Source: Acheta domesticus | Taxonomy: Eukaryota > Arthropoda > Insecta > Orthoptera > Gryllidae | Assembly (NCBI GenBank): GCA_031308135.1 | Contig: JAHLJT010000631.1 | Span: 35,387,522 to 35,451,521, forward strand | Length of the DNA: 64,000 nt | Reading direction: 5' to 3' | Shown here: positions 21,512 through 32,846 of the stretch, one piece after another | Layout: the number at the start of each line of letters is the position of its first letter | How positions within the stretch are numbered: the first letter of the stretch is position 1 | Notes under the pieces: model-generated | The model's input: only the letters and a program-made list of their open reading frames with translations | What the model was told of the DNA's origin: nothing | Database searches by the model: none | Translations under genes and position numbers: made by a program

Positions 21512-22144
21512 GGATTGATGATTGATTGACGATTTCGCGCGTCAACGGGTAGGGTCATTAATACCATCAGTGTAGCGCAAGTTGTTATCGCGGAAGGTGA
21601 TGGTGACCTTCCCCGGCGAGATCCGGCGCCGACATACCAATCGACTTGCGAGGTTTTCCCTAAACGAACATCTTTCTCATCTCTTTCTCTACTGTGTATA
21701 TATTCTGCTCTATTAATGTTCGGCCCTAAGCCGCCATCCTGATTGAGATTTTCTGGGTTTACTCAATCGCTTAAGGCGTACGCCGGGATGGTCCCTTGTA
21801 TTGCACTCCCAGTCATAAATGTACAGTTGTCCCCCCTTTTAGCCTCTCTCCTTTCTTCTTTCTCTTCGGCCTTTCTTCTTCATTTCCATCTGTGTTTCCA
21901 CTCTCTTTCACTTCTCTCTTTGTTTTTAAAATGTTCGGCCTTTAGCCGCCATCCTGATTGAGGTTTTCTGGGTTTACTCAATCGCTTAAGGCGTATGCCG
22001 GGGTGGTCCCTAGTTTTGCTCTCCCAGATGTAAATGTACAGCTGGCCCTCCCCTCTTAAAATATTATTTCTCTGTATTAATGTAGATTGAGTGGTTAGGC
22101 GGAAGAGCAGGCCCTATAGCCTGAGCCTCGCCATTAATAAAGGA

Positions 22145-22190
<46 letters not shown>

Positions 22191-22558
22191 AACAGGTATG
22201 AGAAAATTTCAATGGGGCATCTCCCAGCCGAGAGAAGGTCTAGTCTCGCGGCATTTGTGGTGATGTAGTGGATGTTAGTGAGGGATGAAGATAAATCAAG
22301 GAAGAGGAAAGATCACATGCGGTCCGTGGCCCGTTAACTATTGGTCTAGCAATCGCCAGGTGTTGGAAGGAGAAACCATAGAAAATTACCGACCAGAGAG
22401 CCGGCCGCTGTAAGTCTCCTCCAGACAGCGCCTGAATTCTGCAAAGGTATGTAGTTGGCGCCGAAAAAACCTTCCACCGTTGGGACTCAAACTGTAGGAC
22501 CTCCCGGTCTGAGGCAGTGCATTGACATCAATTCATACTTTGAGCTACCTAAGCCTGT
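21512..22558 (-). mobile_element. Family A SINE-like repeat, copy 5 (split by an insertion)
   Basis: 21512-21665 and 22189-22558 together rebuild one copy: 'ggcgagatccggcg', 'gcgaggttttccc' / 'caggtatg', 'cggtccgtggcccg', 'gagagccggccgct'. The tRNA-like head lies at 22480-22555 on the minus strand, with TAGCTCAAAG as A box and GTTTGAGTCCC as B box. The split sits within 'cca(a)ccaggta' of the consensus. Confidence 0.8.
21666..22188 (+). mobile_element. Non-LTR-type insertion with internal tandem duplication and (TTA)n tail
   Basis: It is flanked by TAAAC at 21661-21665 and 22189-22193, a 5-bp target-site duplication. It contains two ~120-bp direct repeats 215 bp apart (starting GTTCGGCC at 21718 and 21933) that include 'tgggtttactcaatcgct'. 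It ends GCCATTAATAAAGGAATT followed by a TTA tract to 22188. This looks like a non-autonomous, LINE-mobilised unit. No open frame has family features. Confidence 0.7.
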
Positions 22559-22865
22559 AGCTGGAGCTGGAGGCGGAGAGGGAGTTAGGAAGGGGCGCGA
22601 AGGCGTGAGTGGAGGCAGAAGGGGTGGTGGAGGCGAGGGCGAATGGGTGGGTGCGGGGCCGGGGCTCTGGACAAGGAAATAATATCTGAGTGCTTGCGAT
22701 TGCTCGCGCACAGACGAACCCGCGGCGTCTCGCTCTCCGCAGAAGAACCGGAACGACGCGCTCGGCGAGGACAGCATGCGGCTCTCTGTCCGGCGCGGCG
22801 GCACCGCCAGGAAACCGGGACAGGCTCACTAAGTTCCCAACGTTTTTATATCAGTCAAATTAATG
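22559..22865. other. G-rich spacer
   Basis: GGAGGCGGAG-like simple sequence, then CpG-rich unique DNA, before the tandem array. Nothing recognised. Confidence 0.4.
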
Positions 22866-24420
22866 TCTCCGCAGGAGAGATTTTGACTGCGTAGGCGGGC
22901 AAAATCTCTGATGGAGTTGCAGACGGCTACCTGGACCCTTAGTTTCATGGCGGCACTCATGTCATTAGCTTCAAGATGGAGACAGTGTGTAGGTGATACT
23001 AAGCTACTGGTTGTACGGTTCAATCCTGCAATTCACCAATTGGGCCCCTGGAGTGTCGACCTTTAGACAGGATCGAGTGAAAAGAGATTCTTCGGAATGA
23101 TATCCCCGCAGGAGAGATCTTGTGTGCGTAGGCGGGCAAGACCTCTGATGGAGAGTTGCATACAGCTACCTGGACCCTTAGTTTCATGGCGGCACTCATG
23201 TCATTAGCTTCATGATGGAGACAGTGTGTAGGTGATACTCAGCTACTGGTTGTACGGTTCAATCCTGCAATTCGCCAATTGGGCCCCTGGAGTGTCGACC
23301 TTTAGACAGGATCGGGTGAAAGAGATTCTTCGGAATGATATCCCCGCAGGAAAGATCTTGTCTGCGTAGGTGGGCAAGACCTTTGATGGAGAGTTGCATA
23401 CAGCTACTTGGACCATTAGTTTCATGGCGGCACTCACGTCATTAGCTTCAAGGTGGAGGCAGTGGGTAGGGGATGCTGAGCTCCTGGTTGTACGATTCAA
23501 TCCTGCAATTCGCCAATTGGGCCACTGGAGTGTCGACCTTTAGACAGGATCGGGTGAAAGAGATTCTTCGGAATAATATCCCCGCAGGAGAGATCTTGTG
23601 TGCGTAGGCGGGCAAAACCTCTGATGGAGAGTTGCATACAGCTACCTGGACCATTAGTTTAATGGCGGCACTCACGTCATTAGCTTCAAGGTGGAGGCAG
23701 TGGGTAGGCGATGCTGAGCTCCTGGTTGTACGGTTCAATCCTGCAATTCGCCAATTGGGCTCCTGGAGTGTCGACCTTTAGACAGGATCGGGTGAAAGAG
23801 ATTCTTCGGAATAATATCCCCGCAGGAGAGATCTTGTGTGCGTAGGCGGGCAAAACCTCTGATGGAGAGTTGCATACAGCTACCTGGACCATTAGTTTAA
23901 TGGCGGCACTCACGTCATTAGCTTCAAGGTGGAGGCAGTGGGTAGGCGATGCTGAGCTCCTGGTTGTTACGGTTCAATCCTGCAATTCGCCAATTGGGCT
24001 CCTGGAGTGTCGACCTTTAGACAGGATCGGGGTGAAAGAGATTCTTCGGAATGATATCCCCGCAGGAGAGATCTTGTGTGCGTAGGCGGCAAAATCTCTG
24101 ATGGAGTTGCAGACGGCTACCTGGACCCTTAGTTTCATGGCGGCACTCATGTCATTAGCTTCAAGATGGAGACAGTGAGTAGGTGATACTAAGCTACTGG
24201 TTTTTCGGTTCAATCCTGCAATTCGCCAATTGGGTCCCTGGAGGGTCGACCTTTGGGCAGGATCGGGTGAAGAAGATTCTTCGGAATGATATCCCCGCAG
24301 GAGAGATGTCTGCGTTGGCGGGCAAGATCTCTGATGGAGAGTTGGGTCCCTGGAGGGTCGACCTTTTGGCAGGATCGGGTGAAGAAGATTCTTTGGAATG
24401 CTCTGGAATCGACTCTGAGA
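22866..24420. repeat. ~238-bp tandem array, about six copies
   Basis: The marker GTCGAC recurs at 23055, 23294, 23532, 23770, 24009 and 24245, with spacings 239, 238, 238, 239 and 236. A last, internally deleted unit has it at 24357. Central units are the most alike and the first and last the most diverged. Because 238 is not a multiple of three, the similar minus-strand frames in each unit (sharing residues such as CLHLEANDVSAA) are repeat shadows. Units match the head part of family B. Confidence 0.95.
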
Positions 24421-24849
24421 TTTACCGTCAGGTTGCCTAGGTTCCGGCGATTCCCACGTCCGCTAGACTAAATGTGTAGGCAGTGGGGATGGGATGAGGG
24501 CCCCGAGCTCTAGTTCGGTTGGCCCTTAGTTGGGTTCTTGGCTTCATCGTGGCAGTGGCCAGATACTTTGGCATAGAGGAGGGACTTGTTCCCGGCGTAT
24601 GTGAGTGGCGCATTGTTTTTGACTCCGATACTAGTCTGGAAAACAAGTAGCTCTGAGCTGGCAGGGCGGCCCTAGATTCAGGCCTTGTATGGGGAAGTTG
24701 CCGTGAGGACTAACTGTGTTCCGGCGGGATCGGAATATTAGCCCGAAGGTGTATTTGTACGCCCGAGGAGATGCGGATCAGAGGATAGCGCGTAGGTGCA
24801 CAATCCGAAGTTTCGACCCCCTAATAAGGTACAAGTGCAGGAGGTGCCT
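24201..24849. mobile_element. Family B dispersed repeat, copy 1
   Basis: It matches 29712-30282 in the same orientation: 'gttgggttcttgg', 'ttcatcgtggcagtggcc', 'agtagctctgagctggcag', 'ttccggcg(g/a)gat' and 'ctaata(a/c)ggtacaagtgc'. Its left end overlaps the last monomers of the tandem array, so the array appears to have grown out of this copy. No ORF or terminal structure was identified. Confidence 0.75.
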
Positions 24850-24924
24850 ATAGGCATGCACGATAAGTTCTATAACTACTATGAGCAATAATCTATAAAA
24901 AAATTCTAAAAAAATTCTATAAAA

Positions 24925-25405
24925 CTATCATGAGCAATGATTTCGGACTCGTTATCTGCTGTGGACATAAGTATTGTGTTGTGGAAGATCTGTCTGGGGA
25001 CGTAGCGATGGAGGAATTCCGTGCTAGAACTTGAGATCCATTACCGACCTACACCACGCTTGCGGGGTTTTACCGTCTGTAGGTGTGTCCGCCAGCGGAG
25101 CACCGCCTCAGCTGAATCAAGGTCTATGCTCCCGATTGATCGCACGTGTAAGGTAGTACATGTAAGTGTATAAGGACAAAAAATGAGGAGGCGGTCGCGA
25201 TTTGTTTGGGTACTGCTCCGGCATTCGCCTGGTGATGATCGGAATAACCTCAGAAAACAGGCGATCAGAGCTGCCGACTGCTAGAATTCTTCTGACCGCA
25301 ATTCGACTTAGCTCTTTAGCTAGAATCGAAAACCCGCCACAGTCGGGTCTCTAGGACCGTTCGAGACAGTGCAGCGACAACCATTGTTGCTCTCTATTGA
25401 TTCAG
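24925..25405 (-). mobile_element. Family A SINE-like repeat, copy 6
   Basis: It contains 'ttgcggggttttacc', 'gcatgtgta..gtagtacatgtaag', 'gtactgctccggcattcgcc' and 'gatcagagctgccgactgct', in consensus order. The head at 25330-25400 is decayed; the B-box region reads 'ggttttcgattc' on the minus strand. Confidence 0.75.
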
Positions 25406-27479
25406 CCGATATCAAGAACAAAAGTAGAATAAATAATAATAAAATGTTATATTTGTACAGACTGTTATATATAAAATACTGCTGGGATTAATATGCCAAT
25501 CGGATATGTCGCTCAATTTAACTTCACATAATGCACATAAGAAATGATGTTTTATTAGTTTCTCGAGAATATATTTCGGTTTTATCCGACTTAAAACATT
25601 TCATTCAAAATTTTACTTTTTTGGCCAAAAATAATAAATAATAAATATGATGATATAACTAAAGTCAACTTTGTCAACTTACTATATTGATGAATCAATC
25701 AGATCTGAAACTAATGGGACTACTGAAAATATATATTAGGTAATTTTGTGTTCATATGAAAGTAGATGAAATTTGTAAACATGACCAAAAAGGAACCAAA
25801 GGCTGAAGCGAACTTATATAGTTCCATTGTCTCTAAAGGAGTATTACTGGCGTGCCATTTGTAACGAACGCGCATATAAGAACATCAGTCCTCGTGCACT
25901 GCCTTCAATTTCTGTTGGTGCTTCATCTACCGCGAGTGACACTATCTCCACAATATCGTTCAGCATTATCCGTGAAGTGTTTGCTGTTTGCGACATCCTC
26001 GTACTGAATATGGATTGTAGGCTCTTGAATACATTTCGAAGTTCACTTCTTTTAGTTCTGCTAATATATTTAGCTTTGAATTAATTTATTTTTAAAAAGA
26101 CATATATTTTGATATTTGACAGCCACTATTGACAGGTATGTGCCATTGACTGACGTTAAGGTAACCAGATTTTTAAGACTCTCAATTCAATCAAAGTGTT
26201 CATTCAAGTGTTCATTCAGTTAAATTAATTGGAGACAAAATTAGGTTCGTTATGCTATGCATTGAGAAATATTTTGAATACAATTAGTCTGAGAGGGGAC
26301 TATTGTGTCTTTTGATACCAAGAAATTTTTTAAAAACAACACGCAAACAATGAAAGTTTCGATTACGACTGAAAAATACGAAAATTTGGTTGTATTATTT
26401 TTGCATATTCTCATACAACGTGAACCGACTGACATATTCAGTGCGTCATTAGTTTCGACACTCCTGACGTCATATAATAGTAAGGCTTCATGGAAGAGGC
26501 CGCTCACCAATATATTTTTGCTATTGTGTTGTGTGTTGTTTGGAGCAGGAACTTTTCAGATTATGTAAGTATGTAAAGAATGGTTCTACTGTAAATTCGT
26601 ATACACCCTACTAAGTTACTGCAGTATTCATAAAGATGTTTTAATTGAAATATTTACTCTTATTGCACTGTTATACGAGAGTGTTCTGTAAGTTCCTCTT
26701 GGGCAGTATTTTGGGACAACCATTTTGTGTGGTTTTGGAAAAACATTTGTGTGGTTTTGATCAACTAAATATTGCGGCTGCAGACCACTAGATTGAATTA
26801 ATGCATTGCCATCTTAGAATATTTCCGTTTTCAACACACGGCATAAAATTAATATATTTGAAAGAATTAAATCGGTTTCTGAAACGGAATGAGTGTATTA
26901 AAGCGAAAATTTAAGATGGAGTTTCATTCATTACAGTTAAACGGTTTGGTTGGTAGAGCAATTTACCATTAGATTAGTAAGGCAACCAACCATTTCACCT
27001 GTGAACAGAAACCAATTACGAGTACTTGTTTTGTTCTCACTTCAATCGGTGTGCATCAATCACAGCGCGACTAATTGCGCAGACGATTCCTATAGGTGCG
27101 CAGAAAACCGGAGAGAACAGGCGGCGCTAAAGTATCTAGTGGTGCTAAAACAGCACGTACTTTCTTGTATGTGCTTTCACACTAAATTACGCGAGAAGTA
27201 CTAAAATTTTCGAAAAATTGTACGTAAGCTTATTTCAAAATATATATTTAAGAAACAGATTTAATTAAGGTAAAAATCACTTTCTTCAGAAATTGTAGTT
27301 GTTTGGAAGACGGCGAAAAAAATTTGAACTTTTTCTATTTTCGAAAAATCAGGTTTTTCAACGAATATGGGCCCAGTATTATTCTCTAAACGTCCTTCAC
27401 TATCTAACTACCAAATTAATCAAAAACGAGAGGGATATTTTTTGAAGATATTGAAAATGTCCTAGGGGCTTTATGTAAA
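25406..27479. other. AT-rich DNA, nothing recognised
   Basis: About 2 kb. The 84-87-codon frames at 25827-26084, 26305-26568 and 26950-27204 have no recognised domain or repeat copy. Confidence 0.45.
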
Positions 27480-27850
27480 GTACTTCCAAAAATTAAAATA
27501 TGGTTTCAAGTTCAAGGGACCGCGACATCAGCCACGTAGATTGGAGAATATCAATTTGGAGAAAAAATGGCTGAACGGTTCGCGTTCTTCACAGACAGAC
27601 AGACAGACGGACGTACAGGGAGACGTTTTGCCATTATTCGATTTTTCAATATCAAGGACCCCAGAAACATGGATTCTGGGTACACTACGTGTTAGAGATT
27701 GTTTACTAAATTTAGCAACTGGATTTTTGTTACCAGGGCCCTGTAATAAGAGTTTTTCTGCCGAAAATTCGCCGTTTTTTTGCTCATCATTACGTAATAT
27801 TCTCTCTGCTCCGTAGCGAAAAGTAAATTCATACTCGACAATTACCTTAA
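27480..27850 (+). repeat. Family C dispersed repeat, copy with CAGACAGAC core
   Basis: 'gaatatcaattt' is followed by CAGACAGACAGACAGACGGACG (near 27591), 'gttttgcc', 'acatggattctgggtacac', 'tttagcaactgga', 'gaaaattcgccgtttt' and a final 'cgaaaagtaaa'. The same order appears at 54830-55128, 57600-57990 and 42560-42330 (reverse). Open frames on both strands (91 and 108 aa) are repeat shadows. Confidence 0.75.
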
Positions 27851-29711
27851 ACAATCAATATTTTCTATCTCTGCTTGATCCTTAAAAATCGATTACCAAT
27901 TTCGCCCAAATTTGCGTGCTATATTGTCAAAATAAAGTCACACATCCACAACAACGGTTCGAGTTAATAATCTAAAGCACTTGTATTATAATATGTAAAA
28001 GAAAAGTATATCGACCCTTTCTTTTCTTACCTAAATTTTTTTTACAAAACCACCAACGAGATTCAACTATGTCATCGGTTAACAGAAAGATTCATTGCTT
28101 TGAACTGCAGTCCCAATACAGAGATGCTGTATAATGTGCTAATTAATATAATATACTGATAGTTGGCGAGGATTATTAATATTAATACGAAAACAAAGCT
28201 AATAGACTAATGGCTAACATTTATCACATTTAATATGTATTCATTTATTATCAGTTGTACGAAATGCACAGAAATAATACAAAATCAGTATGCGTACATT
28301 GAAAGCATAAAGAACTAAAATAATATTTTTTTAAAAGTAAATGTAAAAGTATCGCAATTTTCTTCTCCACATTTCCTCAAGTGTCAGTTCCTCTTTATTT
28401 TTTAATCGTATATAATACGAATATTTGGTATTTTCGAATAATTGAACCGACTAACAAACTACAATTATAATGTACTTTGACGAGAATTTAAAAAACCTCC
28501 AATGAGAAAAACTATCACTTCTAACGAATGAAAGTCTTGATATGATGTTAATTAATTTGATTAAACTTTTTTTGAACGAAAATGCTACAACACATTGAAT
28601 TTTTGAATTTTGTTAAATGACTTAGGCAGACACAGATTTATTCTCAGAGGCCTAGCTACGGTCTTCATAGCATCGGTATAGAAGCTCCAAATGCCGCCGT
28701 AGCCAAAGGGGAAAAATTGGTTTTTAAAAGTAACTAAACTACGCAATATATTATAAATTAGATTTAAACACAGTACATAAACAACTTGGAATGCTTAATA
28801 TTTAGTTCTACAAATTTGAAGAAAACCTGTATCAAATAATTACATATCAATAGTTCAAAGTAGGTTTTCATTTATTTAAAATGCTAGTCAGCCATTTATC
28901 GTTACAATATGAATTATTTACCGGTCATAAGTAGTTTATCTAATAAACTTTGTTATTTATTAACTGTAAGACAGGCCGTTGAGTTTTGGAGCACAGGACC
29001 AAATTTTAATACACTTGCAAAAGTTTGGAATATTATACGTGAGGTGAGAGAAGCAATAGATTAATTTATGAGTGTATACAATTACATTGAACTGAGAGAC
29101 AAAATCATTACTGCATTCATTTATTTGGAAAACTAAAATAGTTGACACATACAAGACAAAAAATTACGCAAATACGACGCACTGTAAAAAAACGTTACAT
29201 TAATTAATAAACCAAAATGTCATTCCAAAATGTGCAAGACCTATTTTATTGGGCATACATGTATCCATTTTCACTAATATTTCACTGTTTCTTATTAAAT
29301 ATCTAGTTTTAAAATTTGGCAAATATTACTCATTGGTATTGCATACAGTTTAGTAAACCAGCTAATTACACTTTCGAGTGATGAGTACATTAAATAAAAC
29401 TTAATATCATGTCATACTACTCGCGATCACATCGATGTGTCCTGTTTAACATTATCAAATAGGGAACTTATATGTTCGCTCCACACGCTTCACGTAACCA
29501 CACAATAGAAACGGCGGATAGGCCTTTCTGACCTGATGCACGTGCACAGACCAGTCGATGACGGCATTGTTACGGGTGGAATGCCACGTCAGAATGTCCA
29601 AATGATCTTTCCCTCAAACATTTTGCAAAAGGCGGAAGGTGCAGATCGTCCCGTTCTAGCCGTGACGGCCTAATGCGCGCACCTTTACGGGAAACAATAT
29701 AAGCAACTTTT
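27851..29711. other. AT-rich DNA, nothing recognised
   Basis: About 1.9 kb with no supported gene, RNA or repeat family. Confidence 0.45.
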
Positions 29712-30282
29712 TGTGGTTGTCGGTTCAACCCGGGTTGGGCCCCTGGCGCGACGACCTTACAGCAGGATTGGGTGAAGGAGACCTCTCGGGGTACTCCGGA
29801 ATCCACGTATAGAAGTCAGGCGGGAAATTACCTACCCTTAGGTTGCCTTGGTTGCGGTCCGATTCAGACAGTTATCCTGAAGGTGCAGGCGGTGGGGAGA
29901 CGAGATGGGTTCCCCGAGCAACCTGGACCTTAGTTCAGGTGGCCCCTAGTTGGGCTCTTGGTTTCATCGTGGCAGTGGCCCAATACTCTGGGCATAGAGA
30001 AGGGACTTGATGTCCCGGCGCATGTGAGGGGCGCGTTGTCATACAGGCAACATTGACTCCGCTACTAGCTCGAATAGATAGTAGCTCTGAGCTGGCAGGG
30101 CGGCCTTAGACTCAGTCATTGTATGGGGTGATTGCCGCGAAGGCTTACTGCGTTCCGGCGAGATCTGGATGTTGGTCAGAAGGTTTACTAGTACACCTAA
30201 TGAGGGTGAGGATAGAGGCTAACGCCTAGGAGCCCACCCTGCGACTTCGGTCCCCTAATACGGTACAAGTGCTGGGGGTGCC
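29712..30282. mobile_element. Family B dispersed repeat, copy 2
   Basis: This single copy of about 570 bp has the same segment order as 24201-24849. Its first ~60 bp ('gttgggcccctgg', 'acgacctta', 'caggattgggtgaag') correspond to the GTCGAC-containing part of the 238-bp monomers. No array has formed here. Confidence 0.75.
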
Positions 30283-30299
30283 ATTTGACATTGCGCGTA

Positions 30300-30430
30300 T
30301 ATTCATTACATGCTCCAGCCGGGACATCTCTAAGCTCCCGTGTGTAAGGGGAGACAGGACAAGGAAGAGGAAGGAAAAATCGCGCACGGGCCGTGGCTAC
30401 GTCCGTGGTTAGGGTACTGCTCGGGCAGTA
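30300..30430 (-). mobile_element. Family A SINE-like repeat, copy 7 (fragment)
   Basis: It carries only the middle of family A: 'ctccagccgggac', 'ctaagctccc', 'acaggacaaggaagaggaag', 'cgcgcacgggccgtggc' and 'gggtactgctcgggca'. Truncated at both ends and immediately follows family B copy 2. Confidence 0.75.
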
Positions 30431-32583
30431 AATTAAAACTCAGTCTTAAAAAATCACTTCCATTCTGTCCGTCAACACCCGCTAGGCTTAAGGAATAATA
30501 AAAAATAAATAAATAAACATTTCAAATTCAAAATTTCATGTTGGTAGTTTTAGGTTTGTAATGTAGGATAGTATGGACTATCCAGGCAGGTATAACCCAA
30601 ATTAAACTTTGTGATTATTGTCATACAGTTCAATGAAACTGTTATAACACCACGGAGATTATGATCAATATCAAGATTATGATTCGATCGATTCTTAACA
30701 CAATCCTAATATTTCATGCAAGTCCAATGAAGTTTGTGTAAGTTGTATGCTCGTTTGAAATTCACCAAATTTCGTTGCGAGAGACGGTGGCTCTTTGTTT
30801 CCGTATTTTGGTATTAATAAGCGTGTTAATTCATACCAGTGAAAAAGTTACTTTCCGCGATGTAGCCAGTAGTTGTTCCAGTACATTGAGTCAACTGTGC
30901 CGAAAGAGTCGTAGAACATTTGTTCCTTTTATTTTATTTTCTTCTCTCCTTTCTTAAAACCTTTTGGTAAGTTTCATTTCTTTATTTTACAAATTGAGCA
31001 CTTGCAGTCCATAAAACACATTGCACTAACGGTCAATTGGACTTGGAAAGGAACTATAAAATAAACGCAACTGTTGCCAAATCCAAGACAACGAAAAAAG
31101 TGGAAGTGATAAAGGTAAAAACCAACTGATTGATACGAAATCTGATGTTTGAAGAACATAAGATTTGACCGCGATTCTCCTCTTGTGAAGGAGAAAGAGG
31201 ACCGGTAACAGGCGTTATCGGTTATCTCGATACCAATTTAGCAAATATCTTTGCTTTACGTGTGTAATTCTTTCTTTGTCGAAGGAAACGATCTTCAGCC
31301 AAAGCCATTCTTACAATTTCCACTTCACTCCATTGACAGAGCGGTTCGGTAAACATTATTTTTAAAACTGTAAAAAAATGTTGAAGAAAAGTACGTAAAA
31401 ATGAAAATATTGGCTACACAAAAATGGACGATGTTATATTGTATGGACACTTTTTTGAGCAAAACGAAAACAGTGACGACAGCAAGGACGGTGAAGATGA
31501 GTGACAGTTTCTCCACTCCATCCACCAATAAAATCAATTCACATGGTGGCCATAAAAAGCTGTAACTCCGCCCTCGACATAGATGAGAATTGAACAAAAA
31601 TTATGCTTCTCCTACAAAAGGAGTTTTCTAATTTGTCAGTTTATATTAATTATATCATTATTAATGCAATGGGCATATTATGAATTTGTAATATTTATAA
31701 TAATATAAACAATAAGAAATTTTTTGTTTCTCATTTAAAAATTATATTAATTAAGCCTCATTTAAAATTATATGTCTTCTGTTTTTTTCTGCAATGCAAG
31801 ACATGTTTAATGTGCTACCTCTAGTAGAATGATGATCACGAAGTTTATCCTAAGTACAGTCTAATAATATGAGGTTGATTGGTATAAGTAACGAATTTTT
31901 ACATAATAAAATAAATATATTGCAGAAAGGCAGAATAAGCAAATTTCCTGTAAAATTCGATAAACCATCACTTTATATTCTCTAAACTAAGGCTTTTGTA
32001 CCTAACATAATCTTGAACGTTGAACCAGCCTCTTTTTGCAACCTGTTACGATTCATTTTCAGGAAAGGTTAATTCTGATATTATAGTTATGTATTGAAAG
32101 TACTTGACAGGTGGTTGATTTTTCCTTTCACTGCTATTCCTCGCAATTTTCATAATCCATGTAGTCCATATTACCGCCTGTAATTTTATTATTATGTATT
32201 CTTCCAAAATCGTGTTTGTTTCAGCGTTTTTAATACGTTATTTTCGCCATTTCCAGCGCATGTTCATTTTGAGCACTAGCTCTTGCTTCTGTAGTGTACA
32301 CAGGTATTTTTGAATATAACGATCCATTGGCCTATAGTACAAGTGGATTTTTGTATTTGATCGAACAAATGTGAATTTCTACGTGGAATAACCAGTATTC
32401 TGAAACTTTGGAAGTTCTGGAATTGAACCAACTCTTACAGTATTCTATTACGAGCAAAGCAATTTAATCCGTATTTACATCTCTTTCCGAATAATCATGC
32501 CGATGATTTTCGTGCAAATTATTATCAGCTAGTGCATGCAATATGCTCTAACCGTTGAATCGACTGAGTTAAGCTAAGAACCG
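30431..32583. other. AT-rich DNA, nothing recognised
   Basis: About 2.1 kb. A tRNA-like A box (TAACTCAGTCGA, minus strand near 32570) lies at its right edge next to the nested element. Otherwise nothing supported. Confidence 0.45.
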
Positions 32584-32675
32584 GCATTGCCTCTGAGACT
32601 GCAGTGGGTCTAATCGAGAGGCCCTGGGGCAGTGTTGTCAAGGTCGATGCTACGAGCGGGAGTTCGTGGCACGAG

Positions 32676-32846
32676 TTTTTTTTTAATTTTTTTAAAATTT
32701 TTATTTTATTACTTGAATGACTAATACATGGTTCAGTAATATTACTTTTTCACATGTAATTTTTGTGGCTTACATTTAACCTAACCTAAAAACTATTTCT
32801 AATCTAACTACAAAATTGGTTAAGGATACGCATTGAGCACCTACGC
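32676..32846 (-). terminator. 3' UTR, polyadenylation signal and A-rich tail of the Jockey-like element
   Basis: After the ORF2 stop (32849-32847) about 170 nt remain. AATAAAATAAA lies near 32700-32712 on the minus strand, followed by an A-rich run down to 32676, which touches the target-site duplication. It marks the 3' end formed by target-primed reverse transcription. Confidence 0.8.

Noticed and set aside
23243..23913. Repeated minus-strand ORFs sharing CLHLEANDVSAA
   Set aside because: Period is 238 bp, not divisible by three, so the frames are shadows of tandem DNA repeats and not a repeat protein.
22866..24420. CRISPR-like array
   Set aside because: Units of 238 bp with no unique spacers, in a eukaryotic context; it is a tandem satellite-like repeat.
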